A stretch of DNA of 64,000 nucleotides, from NCBI RefSeq assembly GCF_006516965.1, contig NZ_VHLH01000019.1:1-64000 (forward strand). Reading direction: 5' to 3'. Below, piece after piece: positions 9,422 to 17,913 of the stretch (its first letter is position 1; each line of letters opens with the position of its first letter). Source of the stretch: Pararhizobium mangrovi (GTDB lineage Bacteria > Pseudomonadota > Alphaproteobacteria > Rhizobiales > Rhizobiaceae). Below the pieces are notes generated by a model. It had not been told where the DNA came from. It did not search any database and was given only the letters and a program-made list of their open reading frames with translations. Position numbers and translations under genes: made by a program.

Positions 9422-9512
9422 TGTGCCTTTCCTTCCGCATTCGCGAGCGAGGGGCTTCTGTTGCCGCGTGCATGATGAAGCGACGTCGATTATGACCAAC
9501 CCTAACGCCATA

Positions 9513-9524
9513 TAAATGCATTTA
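9513..9524. promoter_or_regulatory. Perfect palindrome, candidate MarR operator
   Basis: TAAATGCATTTA is a perfect 12-base palindrome in the 179-base region between the divergent decarboxylase-like operon (start 9421) and the MarR gene (start 9601). AT-rich palindromes of this kind are typical MarR binding sites. The assignment is by position. Confidence 0.55.
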
Positions 9525-9600
9525 CATCAGATTGGTTCCTACCTCTGCCATGAGTGTATTCCGTTCACCTAAGCGGCATCCTCCTGATAGGATAGCGCGC

Positions 9601-10113
9601 ATGACCGCCGATCCCGAAGCCATCGCCGACCTCTTCGAAACCGTTTCGTTAGGCGCCCCCGAGCACGCGGTGGGTTTCGTGCTCTGGCGTGTCGTCCACA
9701 GATATCAGCGCGAGGTCGATCGCGCGCTTTCGAACGTCGAACTCACGCATTTGCAATTCACGACGCTGATGCTGGTCGCATGGCTGAGTCGACAAGGCGA
9801 AGTGGCGACGCAAGCCGAAATCGCTCGTTTCGGCGACATCCATCCGATGCAGGTCTCCCACATGTTGAAGGCACTGGAAACGAAAAGGATGGTCGAAAGA
9901 ACTCCCAGCGCGACGAACGTTCGCGCCAACTGGGTTCAGATAACGCCGGGCGGCGTCGCGGTGCTTCGCGAGGCGCTTCCGCTGGCGATCGAGGTGCAAC
10001 GCCGGATGTTCGGAGAGGAAGGCCGCCCCGGAGGAGACCTGCTTTCCAAGCTGTTGCGCATCGATGCCGGTTTCTTTTCGCAGGATTATGAACGAGAGAA
10101 ATCCCGCGAATAA
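9601..10113 (+). CDS. MarR-family transcriptional regulator
   Basis: This 170-residue MarR-type regulator has a central winged helix-turn-helix (about residues 55-110, with VATQAEIARFGDIHPMQVSHMLK split over helices 3-4). The start at 9601 has an AGGA ribosome site; an in-frame ATG at 9550 would add a positively charged stretch not seen in the family. It is divergent from the aromatic decarboxylase-like operon and most likely represses it until an aromatic acid binds. The palindrome at 9513 is its probable site. Confidence 0.88.
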   Translation: MTADPEAIADLFETVSLGAPEHAVGFVLWRVVHRYQREVDRALSNVELTHLQFTTLMLVAWLSRQGEVATQAEIARFGDIHPMQVSHMLKALETKRMVERTPSATNVRANWVQITPGGVAVLREALPLAIEVQRRMFGEEGRPGGDLLSKLLRIDAGFFSQDYEREKSRE

Positions 10114-10208
10114 GGTGGCTGGCGCTGGCGGTTCCAGTTCATGGGCGCGAAGTGCGGCGCCAATCCGTTCGCGAAGGCTCAGGCGGTCGGGATGCAAAGG
10201 TCTCGCAT

Positions 10209-11030
10209 TCATATCGTACCGAGACGTTTACCAGCCTCCATCGCTGCCTTGCGTGCCTCGCCATCCATCCATTGCCGCGATGCCCGTGCCTTCGCCAGGC
10301 GGTCAGGACCGGCTTCGGCGGGGGTGCCATTATGGAAAGGCGGCTCGGGCGAATATTCGAGGATGAGCTGAATCCGTCTGGCCGCGTCCTCGTCCCGCAG
10401 CTTGGCCGCCAGGTCGAGGCCGAAGTCTAGCCCTGCGGTCACGCCGCCGCCCGTCATGCGGTTACGATCGGTGACCACGCGCTCGTCGACATGCCGTGCG
10501 CCCATCAGCGGCAGCAGGTCCGCCACCGCCCAGTGCGCGGTGGCGTCATAGCCGTTCAGCAGTCCGGCGGCGGCGAGAACGAGACCGCCGGTGCACACGC
10601 TGGTGACCCACTTCGCGCGTTGCCCGCGATCGGCGAGAAAGGCGAGGACTTCGGGATCGGTCATGCAATCGATCGTGCCGAGGATGCCGCCGGGCACGAA
10701 CAGGACGTCAAGATCATCGGGAACATCATCGAAAGTATGCGTGGCAGCGATGGGCAGGTGTACATCCGTCGATACGGGCTGCTTATCCTTCCACACCAGA
10801 TGGATGTTCGAGCGCAGGATGGTGAGGATCGTCATCGGTTCGATGAGGTCGAGGGCGACCATCTTCGGATACACTAGCATGGCGATCTTAGGGGCATCCC
10901 GGGGTATCGCCTTCATGCGCTTCATATGCTGCGCCTCGGTCTCGTCCTGTGCCGCGGCGGGTATCGCGGCCGCGAGGCTCCCCAAAGCGGTGAGCGCCAT
11001 CAACGTGCGGCGGTCGATTGGGTCGGTCAT
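10209..11030 (-). CDS. DJ-1/PfpI-family protein with signal peptide
   Basis: A 273-residue DJ-1/PfpI-domain protein resembling isonitrile hydratase-type members. The nucleophile elbow is SVCTGGLVLAA, around residues 131-141. The N-terminus has a twin Arg followed by a hydrophobic stretch and an AAAQ cleavage-like site (residues 7-28), so it is probably exported, perhaps by Tat. That is unusual for this mostly cytosolic family. The start at 11030 has a GGAAAA site. It lies just downstream of the NmrA-type gene on the same strand and may be co-transcribed. Confidence 0.82.
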   Translation of the reverse strand: MTDPIDRRTLMALTALGSLAAAIPAAAQDETEAQHMKRMKAIPRDAPKIAMLVYPKMVALDLIEPMTILTILRSNIHLVWKDKQPVSTDVHLPIAATHTFDDVPDDLDVLFVPGGILGTIDCMTDPEVLAFLADRGQRAKWVTSVCTGGLVLAAAGLLNGYDATAHWAVADLLPLMGARHVDERVVTDRNRMTGGGVTAGLDFGLDLAAKLRDEDAARRIQLILEYSPEPPFHNGTPAEAGPDRLAKARASRQWMDGEARKAAMEAGKRLGTI

Positions 11031-11087
11031 ATGTTTTCCAACGTTCAAGAGGCGGCGATTCCATCGCAATTTATGTCTGGTTGCCGC

Positions 11088-11963
11088 TCAGGATCGCCAT
11101 TGTTGAGCGGTTTCTTCGGCGAACGCTTGATACGTGCGCAACGGCCGGCCCAGCGTCGCCGTGAGACGGTCGACCGCTCCAGTCATCGGCAACACTCCGA
11201 TCTGCTGCCACCCGTCAAACATCAGCGCGACGTCGAAGGCCATGGAAGGAGTCATGAAAGTACGATGTTGGCGCTCGAGGGCTTCGAGATCGTCCCCGGC
11301 ATAGCTGATCGGTCTGCCAAGTGCCTCGCTCCATATGGAGACCAGGCGATCGGCGTTCAGAACATCGGGTCCCGAGATGTCGATGAGATCGCGAGGCAGT
11401 CGGTCCGGCGCCCGATCGCGCTTAAGCAGTTCGAGAGCGGCGACCTCCGCAATGTCACGCACGTCCACCATGGCCGCGCCTCGCTGACCGATCGGCATGG
11501 CGTACTGATTCTGCTCAAGAAGGGCGTCCTTGATCATCATATCGTTCTGCATGAAGTAATTCGGACGCAAAATCGTCGCGGGTAGATCTTGCTTCTGGAT
11601 CATGCGCTCGGCGGCGAACTTGGCGGCAGCATGAGGCACATCTACCAATGCATCGGCATTGGCCATCGAGAAGTAGACGATCCCTTTCAGTTGAAAATCG
11701 GCTGCCAACCGCAGGTTCAGCAGCGCGAGGGTCAATTCTTCCGGAACGACCGGACTGAGGAGGAAGAGAGTGTCGACGCCGTCCAACGCATCCCGCATTC
11801 CTTCCGGGTCGCTCAAATCGCCCACTATCGGCTCGGCGCCCGGAACTCCGCCCGCTTTGCTTCGATCGCGCATCAAGGCTTTCACCTCTGCCCCACGATC
11901 CACAAGCTCTTTGACCACTCGCGACCCAATGGTGCCGGTACTACTCGTGACGAGTATGGTCAT
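11088..11963 (-). CDS. NmrA/NAD(P)-binding atypical SDR oxidoreductase
   Basis: The 291-residue protein starts with a Rossmann fold (MTILVTSSTGTIGSRVVKEL) and belongs to the NmrA/YtfG group of atypical short-chain dehydrogenases. It parallels the gene at 4603, also paired with a divergent LysR regulator, but is clearly a separate protein. The frame is open upstream to 12101; the ATG at 11963 is chosen because the nucleotide-binding motif normally starts within a few residues of the N-terminus. Substrate unknown. The LysR gene at 12154 is the likely regulator. Confidence 0.82.
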   Translation of the reverse strand: MTILVTSSTGTIGSRVVKELVDRGAEVKALMRDRSKAGGVPGAEPIVGDLSDPEGMRDALDGVDTLFLLSPVVPEELTLALLNLRLAADFQLKGIVYFSMANADALVDVPHAAAKFAAERMIQKQDLPATILRPNYFMQNDMMIKDALLEQNQYAMPIGQRGAAMVDVRDIAEVAALELLKRDRAPDRLPRDLIDISGPDVLNADRLVSIWSEALGRPISYAGDDLEALERQHRTFMTPSMAFDVALMFDGWQQIGVLPMTGAVDRLTATLGRPLRTYQAFAEETAQQWRS

Positions 11964-12153
11964 GTTCTTGTCCTTGGGCTTCTCGCAGGTTCTCGGTCGG
12001 CCATTCAGGCTGCTCTTGTCAGCGAGGAGATTTGGCGGTCGGACGGCTGGCGGTTGTCCGCCACGAACGGCTTCGATGCTGCACGAAACTAACAACACCA
12101 AATGGCGTTAGCAGTATCGAACTGTTTATCTCTCTGGTTAGGGAAAGTTACGA

Positions 12154-13050
12154 ATGGATCAGCTCGCGGCGATGCGCAGCTTCGTTGCGGTGGTCGACCA
12201 AGGCGGCTTCGCTGCGGCTGGTCGCGGGCTCGGCTTATCGGGGCCGATGGTGGGCAATCATGTGCGCTTCTTGGAAGCGCGGCTCGGCGGCCTGTTGCTG
12301 AACCGGACGACGCGGGCGCAGAAGCTAACGGAACTCGGCCACGCCTATCTCGCCCGCTGTCGACGTGTGTTTGCAGAACTCGATGTTGCGGACGCGGAGG
12401 CCCAGGAGATGCTCGGCGTTCCGCGCGGGCGGCTCCGGATGACTGCACCGCATTCCATCGGGGCGACTGTCCTTCCTGACATAATAAGTGACTTCCTGAA
12501 GGAGCACCCCGCAGTAAAGATCGATCTTCATCTGGATGACGGGCGTCTCGATATGCTCGCAAGCCGCTTCGACGTCGCGATCCGGGTCGGTGATCTGGAG
12601 GACGCGGCTCTCATCACGCGTTCGCTCGCACCTCTTGAACTCGTCGTCTGCGCGGCTCCTGCCTATCTCGATCATCGGGGCGAACCATCAACGTTGGCGG
12701 ATTTGACGACTCACGACTGCCTCGACTTCGCGGGTTCGTCGACACCGGGAACTTGGCATTTCGAGGTTCCTGGAGGAACGAAAGAGGCAAAGATTTCGGG
12801 TCCTTTTCAGGCAAATAGCGGGTTCGCACTCCGTGCCGCCGCCTTGGCCGGCTTCGGCGTCGTCATGCTGCCGAAGATGCTCCTTCGCGAAGACATCGAT
12901 TCGGGTCGGCTGATAGAGTTGCTGACAGATTTCCGACCGCAAAGCCGCCCCGTTCAATTGCTGACGCTACCGGACCGCCATCCGGCACCAAAGCTTCGTT
13001 CATTCGTCGATGCCGTTGTGCGCGAGCTCGGTCCGCGGGCCGGGTCATGA
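12154..13050 (+). CDS. LysR-family transcriptional regulator
   Basis: This 298-residue LysR regulator has a helix-turn-helix in residues 1-60 and a substrate-binding domain from about residue 88 (RLRMTAPHSIGATVLP). It belongs to the group typified by DsdC/AaeR-like, short-linker LysR proteins. It is divergent from the NmrA-type gene. A dyad with arms CTAAC and GTTAG (12089-12111) lies between them and is a possible site. It is the last cargo gene before the tra core resumes with the CopG gene on the opposite strand. Confidence 0.88.
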   Translation: MDQLAAMRSFVAVVDQGGFAAAGRGLGLSGPMVGNHVRFLEARLGGLLLNRTTRAQKLTELGHAYLARCRRVFAELDVADAEAQEMLGVPRGRLRMTAPHSIGATVLPDIISDFLKEHPAVKIDLHLDDGRLDMLASRFDVAIRVGDLEDAALITRSLAPLELVVCAAPAYLDHRGEPSTLADLTTHDCLDFAGSSTPGTWHFEVPGGTKEAKISGPFQANSGFALRAAALAGFGVVMLPKMLLREDIDSGRLIELLTDFRPQSRPVQLLTLPDRHPAPKLRSFVDAVVRELGPRAGS

Positions 13051-13072
13051 TCAAGGGCAACGATGTCGGAAG

Positions 13073-13483
13073 TTACTCTCGAACGACGTCCTGCGATATG
13101 TCGCGGGACAATGTCGCGCCGTTGGCGAGTCTCCGCCCAAGCGCCTCGAGAAAGGCATCGTACCTTTCGGCACCCTTAGCCTTGGCGGCCGACTGCGCTG
13201 GCTCAGGCAATTGCGGTGTCGTCGCCAGCCAGAAGCGGACGAATAGCGCCAATGTCTCGACACCGATCCCGACGTCACGTTCCAGGCGCTGGAGCTTTCG
13301 GTCAAGCTGATCGATGCGTTTCGCCATTGCCGCTTCCTGACGTTCGGCGGTATCGGGCGAAAGAAATGACGCGATAGCTGCCTCCGCGACGAGCGACAGC
13401 GAACGCTCACGCCGTCCGGCATAATCGGCCAACGCCTGCATGACGGGCGGATCGACATAGACGGAGAGCCGCTGTTTCTTCAT
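13073..13483 (-). CDS. CopG/ribbon-helix-helix protein downstream of traG
   Basis: A 136-residue protein with an N-terminal ribbon-helix-helix (RLSVYVDPPVMQALADYA, residues 5-22) and a C-terminal helical region. This CopG-like gene normally lies between traG and trbB in Trb-type ICEs. It may regulate the trb operon or assist the coupling protein; neither is shown here. It begins 10 bases after the traG stop. In this element trbB does not follow; cargo does, and the trb genes are on the other strand. Confidence 0.85.
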   Translation of the reverse strand: MKKQRLSVYVDPPVMQALADYAGRRERSLSLVAEAAIASFLSPDTAERQEAAMAKRIDQLDRKLQRLERDVGIGVETLALFVRFWLATTPQLPEPAQSAAKAKGAERYDAFLEALGRRLANGATLSRDISQDVVRE

Positions 13484-13493
13484 TGAGATAGCC

Positions 13494-15488
13494 TCACAAG
13501 TCTATTCCGTCCTGTGGATCGAGGCTGGCCTGACGAGCCACCTGCCGCATGCCGCGGTTCAGCGCCTGAAGTCGTGCCCTTTCCTCAATCTTCTTTGTCG
13601 GCAGATCGAGATCGAATTCACTCGTAGAAGGTCGCTCGGGCACGTGTGACGCGGCGCTGTCGAGTTCCGGAACGAAACGTCGAGCCGGACCGCCGTCCTC
13701 GGCATCCGCTTCGTTGGTTTCGGTCGGATCATGGTTGGCTTTTCGCTTCATGGGGAGCGGAATGCTGCTCCAGTCATCGCCGTCTGCTGATTTGACGGCG
13801 ACCTTTGTAGTGAGCACTGGCGGCGCTAGAACCCGAACCTGCAATTGTCGGTCTTCGAAATACCGGACCTTTTTCGCTCGTATCGGAGGTGTTCCGGCCA
13901 CCATGACGATCTCGTCGTCGGGCGGGAGCTGCATGACCTCGCCGGGCGTCAGGAGCGGACGTGCCGTCTCCGATCGCGATACCATGAGATGCCCGAGCCA
14001 CGGCGACAGCCGATGGCCGGCATAGTTCTTCATCGCCCGCATTTCGGTCGCAGTGCCGAGCGCATCGGATACGCGCTTGGCCGTGCGCTCGTCGTTGGTC
14101 GCAAAACTCACCCGGACATGGCAGTTGTCGAGGATGGAATTGTTTGGGCCGTAGGCCTTCTCGATCTGGTTGAGCGACTGCGCGATGAGGAAGGCCTTGA
14201 GGCCATAGCCGGCCATGAAGGCGAGCGCGGACTCGAAGAAGTCGAGGCGGCCGAGCGCGGGAAATTCGTCGAGCATCAGAAGCAGGCGATGCCGCTCGGC
14301 CTTCCCGTTCAGATCCTCGGTCAGCCGACGCCCAATCTGGTTGAGGATCAGCCGGATCAGCGGCTTGGTGCGCGCGATGTCGGAAGGCGGAACGACGAGA
14401 TAGAGCGTCGTCGGCCGCGCGCCTTCCACCAGTTCCGCGATGCGCCAGTCGCAGCGGCGCGTTACTTCGGCTACGACCGGATCGCGATAGAGACCGAGGA
14501 ATGACATCGCGGTCGACAGCACGCCCGAACGTTCGTTGTCAGCCTTGTTCAGGAGTTCGCGCGCGGCGGATGCGACGACGGGATGCGGCCCCGCTTCGCC
14601 GAGATGCGGTGTCGTCATCATCGCGGCGAGTGTCGCCTCGATCGGCCGCTTCGGATCGGAGAGAAAGGCGGCCACGCCGGCGAGCGTCTTGTCGGGCTCG
14701 GCGTAGAGGACATGGAGGATCGTGCCTACCAGCAGCGAATGGCTCGTCTTCTCCCAGTGATTGCGGCGTTCGAGCGAACCTTCCGGATCGACCAGCACGT
14801 CGGCGACGTTCTGAACGTCGCGCACTTCCCAGGCGCCGCGGCGGACCTCGAGCAAGGGATTGTAGGCCGTCGATTGCGGGTTGGTCGGATCGAAGAGCAG
14901 CGTGCGTCCGTGCCGTGCGCGGAAGCCGGCGGTCAGTGTCCAGTTCTCACCCTTGATGTCATGGACGATCGCCGAACCTGGCCAGGTCAGCAGAGTCGGC
15001 ACGACGAGGCCGACTCCTTTACCCGAGCGGGTCGGCGCGAAGCACAGGACGTGTTCGGGACCATCGTGGCGAAGATAGGCGCGGTCGAACTTGCCTAGCA
15101 CTGCGCCATCGGTCCCAACAAGTCCCGAGCGTCGAACCTCGTCATTCTCCGCCCACCGCGCCGAGCCGTAGGTCTCGACCTTCTTCGCCTCGCGCGCACG
15201 CCAGATCGACATGGCGATGGCGGCTGCAACCGAGACGAAACCGCCCGACGCCGCGATATAGGCGCCTTCGACGAAGACCTGCGGCGCATAAGCATCGTAG
15301 GCGTACCACCACCAGAAGAAGCTCGGCGGATAGTAGACGGGCCATCCCGCGATCTCGAACCAGGCGTGGCCAAGCTGCGGCTGAAACCCGAGTTGCCACG
15401 CAGTCCACTGCGTCGCCGCCCAGGTCGTACCGATGACGATCAGGGCAGCGACGATGATCTGACCCCAAAGGATCCGGGTGGCTGGCAT
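13494..15488 (-). CDS. traG: TraG, type IV coupling protein
   Basis: TraG is the VirD4-like coupling ATPase that hands the relaxase-DNA complex to the Trb channel. The 664-residue product has N-terminal membrane segments (about residues 8-30 and 70-95). Walker A is APTRSGKGVG and Walker B is LLLMLDEFPALG. The C-terminal tail is acidic and variable. The start at 15488 (MPATRILWGQ) matches the usual N-terminus; the frame stays open to 15749. CopG follows directly. Upstream, a VOC/MerR cassette separates traG from the relaxase it normally follows. Confidence 0.95.
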   Translation of the reverse strand: MPATRILWGQIIVAALIVIGTTWAATQWTAWQLGFQPQLGHAWFEIAGWPVYYPPSFFWWWYAYDAYAPQVFVEGAYIAASGGFVSVAAAIAMSIWRAREAKKVETYGSARWAENDEVRRSGLVGTDGAVLGKFDRAYLRHDGPEHVLCFAPTRSGKGVGLVVPTLLTWPGSAIVHDIKGENWTLTAGFRARHGRTLLFDPTNPQSTAYNPLLEVRRGAWEVRDVQNVADVLVDPEGSLERRNHWEKTSHSLLVGTILHVLYAEPDKTLAGVAAFLSDPKRPIEATLAAMMTTPHLGEAGPHPVVASAARELLNKADNERSGVLSTAMSFLGLYRDPVVAEVTRRCDWRIAELVEGARPTTLYLVVPPSDIARTKPLIRLILNQIGRRLTEDLNGKAERHRLLLMLDEFPALGRLDFFESALAFMAGYGLKAFLIAQSLNQIEKAYGPNNSILDNCHVRVSFATNDERTAKRVSDALGTATEMRAMKNYAGHRLSPWLGHLMVSRSETARPLLTPGEVMQLPPDDEIVMVAGTPPIRAKKVRYFEDRQLQVRVLAPPVLTTKVAVKSADGDDWSSIPLPMKRKANHDPTETNEADAEDGGPARRFVPELDSAASHVPERPSTSEFDLDLPTKKIEERARLQALNRGMRQVARQASLDPQDGIDL

Positions 15489-15711
15489 GAACGAACTCGG
15501 CGCTGCGGGAAGCATCGAACCGAAGATGGTTCGGCAGCGGATGCAAGTGCGATTTCGAACTTGTCGAGGTCTCGGCGGCAGAGGCAGGGTGCCGGCGGTC
15601 GACCCTGAGCGCGCTTCTCGGAGATGAGCGCGGAGGTCCGACGTTCGCGCTGAACCCACAACAGCCCGGGCGCGTTTGTTCGATACGCGGACCCAAGGAA
15701 AGGTGCGGCAG

Positions 15712-16185
15712 ATGGCGAAAGACACGAAGCCCCGACTGGTCGGCCTCAACCATATCGCGCTCGAGGTCGGCGATATCGAGAAGGCGCTGGCCTTCTACGG
15801 CGCGATCTTCGACTTTGACCTGCGCGGCCGCGGAGACGGTCGTGCCTTCATCGACATGGGAGACCAGTTCCTGGCACTGATGGAGGGCCGTACCCAGCGC
15901 CCGGACGAGCAGCGTCACTTCGGACTGGTCGTCGACGACCGTGGTCGCGTTCGCGATTTGGCGCAAGCGGCCGGCGCCGAACTGATCGACGGGCCTTTCC
16001 TCGATTTTTTCGATCCATGGGGTAACCGGATTGAAGTGGTGGAATATGCCGACCTTCAGTTTACCAAGTCGGACGCGATCCTCGGCTCGATGGGCTTGAA
16101 ACTCGAGAAAAGCGACAAGGCGAAGAAGGAGCTTCAGGACAAAGGAGTTCAATTCGCGCCGAGCGAAACTGGTCAGAATCAGTGA
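15712..16185 (+). CDS. VOC-family (glyoxalase/dioxygenase-fold) protein
   Basis: The 157-residue protein has paired beta-alpha-beta-beta-beta modules of the vicinal oxygen chelate superfamily. Metal-ligand-type positions are visible in GLNHIALEVGD and IEVVEYADLQF. It may be a small-molecule lyase, dioxygenase or binding protein; the substrate is not evident. AAGGAAAGG upstream supports the ATG at 15712. It overlaps the start of the broken VOC gene by GTGA and begins a plus-strand cassette within the otherwise minus-strand tra region. Confidence 0.85.
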   Translation: MAKDTKPRLVGLNHIALEVGDIEKALAFYGAIFDFDLRGRGDGRAFIDMGDQFLALMEGRTQRPDEQRHFGLVVDDRGRVRDLAQAAGAELIDGPFLDFFDPWGNRIEVVEYADLQFTKSDAILGSMGLKLEKSDKAKKELQDKGVQFAPSETGQNQ

Positions 16186-16559
16186 TCCATCATGTTTCCG
16201 TCGGCACGAGCGAGCTGGAGCGCGCTCGGGCCTTCTAAGCTCCGGTGCTTGCCATTCTCGGGCTCCGGCTGCTCGATCAGGATCACTGATTGAATTACGG
16301 CGCCGGGCAGTTCTGCTTCAGTGTCGTCACATCCACCGATGGTACGCCGGCCAGCGTCGGTAACGGCGTGCATGTCGCGTTCGAAGCCGGCGATCGTCCA
16401 ATGATAGATGCGTTCTATCGTCCCGCGCTCAACTGTGACGGCACCGAAGACGGCCAGCCCGGCCTCCGACCCGAATACAACACCAATTATTATGGCGTCT
16501 TCGTTTTCGATCCGGACGGAAACAAGATCGAAGCAGTCACCTATTCGGCGCGAAAATGA
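16182..16559 (+). pseudogene. VOC-family protein with two in-frame stops
   Basis: Read from the GTG at 16182 (overlapping the previous stop), one frame encodes a complete VOC protein: IHHVSVGTSELERARAF at the start and GVFVFDPDGNKIEAVTY at the end. It is broken by TAA at 16236-16238, where Tyr is expected after Phe, and TGA at 16287-16289. No frameshift is needed. Both changes are single-base. A short product from TTG at 16290 would lack the first metal-binding strand. Loss of function is the simplest reading. Confidence 0.75.
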
Positions 16560-16595
16560 TCGGAAGGACGGTCGCCAACGGTGCCGATAATCGCC

Positions 16596-16625
16596 TTGAC
16601 AAACATAACCCAAACGTCATGTTTG
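16596..16625 (+). promoter_or_regulatory. MerR-type promoter/operator
   Basis: A TTGACA -35-like box at 16596-16601 overlaps an inverted repeat CAAACAT / ATGTTTG (16600-16606 and 16619-16625, 12-base spacer) just 4 bases before the MerR start. The arrangement fits autoregulation by the MerR protein. A second dyad (TTAC / GTAA, seven apart) lies before the dehydrogenase gene near 17027-17041 and may be a second site. Confidence 0.5.
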
Positions 16626-16629
16626 AGCC

Positions 16630-17019
16630 ATGGCACAAAGGATGCGCATCGGTGAACTCACCCGACGAAGTGGCGTCACTCAGCGCACGGTGCGCTACTA
16701 CGAGAGCATCGGCTTGATCGCTGCCGGCCAGCGCGAGGGCGGTGGACAACATTATTACGGCGAAGAGACGGTCGCCCGCCTGAACAAGATCGATCAGTTG
16801 AAGCAGCTCGGACTCAGCCTCGACGAGGTTAGCGGGGTGATCGATCTCTATTTTCTCGACCCCAGCGGAAGGCGACCCAAGCGCAAGGTGCTTGCGATCC
16901 TCCAGCGACATCTCGCCGACATCGACGATCGGCTGGATTCCCTTGAATCGCTCCGCGCCGAGCTGAAGGTCAACATCGAAAAGTTCGAAGATTGGCTGAA
17001 GGTAGCACCACGGGATTGA
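16630..17019 (+). CDS. MerR-family transcriptional regulator
   Basis: A 129-residue MerR-type regulator with an N-terminal helix-turn-helix and wing (MRIGELTRRSGVTQRTVRYY, residues 5-24) followed by a long dimerisation helix. No cysteine metal-binding motif is seen at the C-terminus, so it probably senses an organic or redox signal. It sits 35 bases before the dehydrogenase gene and likely controls it and itself. Confidence 0.88.
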   Translation: MAQRMRIGELTRRSGVTQRTVRYYESIGLIAAGQREGGGQHYYGEETVARLNKIDQLKQLGLSLDEVSGVIDLYFLDPSGRRPKRKVLAILQRHLADIDDRLDSLESLRAELKVNIEKFEDWLKVAPRD

Positions 17020-17054
17020 TAAACTTACAGTCAACGTAAACTTTGGAGCGCGTG

Positions 17055-17855
17055 ATGACCGAACGGATCGGATTTATCGGGCTCGGCAGTCTCGGCCTGC
17101 CGATGGCGAGGAACCTGATGGCAGCGGGCTATCCGCTGACCGTTTACAATCGGACTGCGAGCAAGGCGGCGCCGCTCACCGCCAAGGGGGCAATGCAAGC
17201 CGAGCGGCCGGTCGATGCGGTAACGCCCGGCGGCATTGTCGTCAGTGTCCTGTGGGACGCAGACGCCGTGGATAACGTGGTCGACCAAAACGGCTTTCTC
17301 GACCGCCTCGGCCCCGGCGGCGTTCATATCGCCATGTGCACCGGCTCGCCCGAAGCAGCGAAAACGCTTGCCGCGCGCCATGCCGAGAAGGGCTGCACCT
17401 ATGTCGAGGCGCCGATCTTCGGGCGGCCGGAAGCCGCCGAAGCGAAAGCGTTGTGGATTCCGTTCGCAGGGCCGGCCGAAGCGAAAGAGCGCGCCCGACC
17501 GATCCTGACCGCGCTCGGTGCGCAGGGCGTGTTCGATTTCGGCGAGGAAATCGGCACCGCCACGATCGTCAAGCTCGTCGGCAACTTCCTGATTGTTTCA
17601 GCATCGAATTCGCTGCGCGAGGCGGTGACGATGGCGCGGAACTCGGGCGTTGATGCACCGGCTGTGATCGACATGCTGACGCAGACGCTGTTCCCAGCGC
17701 CGATCTATCAAAGCTATGGCAAGCGTCTTGCGGAAGGTGGCGCGGCATTCGGGCAATCCGACATTCCGGCCAAGGATGTGGGCCTGTTCAAGGACGCCGC
17801 CGGCAAAGCGAAGACACAGACACCGATCGCGGAGATGCTTCTCGACTTACTTTAG
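17055..17855 (+). CDS. NAD(P)-dependent beta-hydroxyacid dehydrogenase-like
   Basis: The 266-residue protein belongs to the 3-hydroxyisobutyrate/6-phosphogluconate dehydrogenase family. It has the N-terminal nucleotide motif IGFIGLGSLGLPMARNL and the catalytic lysine segment IVKLVGNFLI near residue 175. It should oxidise or reduce a small beta-hydroxyacid or related semialdehyde; the substrate is unknown. The ATG at 17055 follows a GGAG site; the frame also allows TTG at 17043. It ends the VOC-MerR-dehydrogenase cassette, convergent with the relaxase gene. Confidence 0.85.
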   Translation: MTERIGFIGLGSLGLPMARNLMAAGYPLTVYNRTASKAAPLTAKGAMQAERPVDAVTPGGIVVSVLWDADAVDNVVDQNGFLDRLGPGGVHIAMCTGSPEAAKTLAARHAEKGCTYVEAPIFGRPEAAEAKALWIPFAGPAEAKERARPILTALGAQGVFDFGEEIGTATIVKLVGNFLIVSASNSLREAVTMARNSGVDAPAVIDMLTQTLFPAPIYQSYGKRLAEGGAAFGQSDIPAKDVGLFKDAAGKAKTQTPIAEMLLDLL

Positions 17856-17913
17856 CGGGAATAAGTTTGATCCAGTTTCCTGGTAGAAAGTGGTTTGCGT
17901 CCAGAGAGCGAGA

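Noticed and set aside
16236-16289. Possible stop-codon recoding in the VOC gene
   Set aside because: The two stops differ (TAA and TGA) and no recoding signal is visible, so nonsense mutation is simpler.
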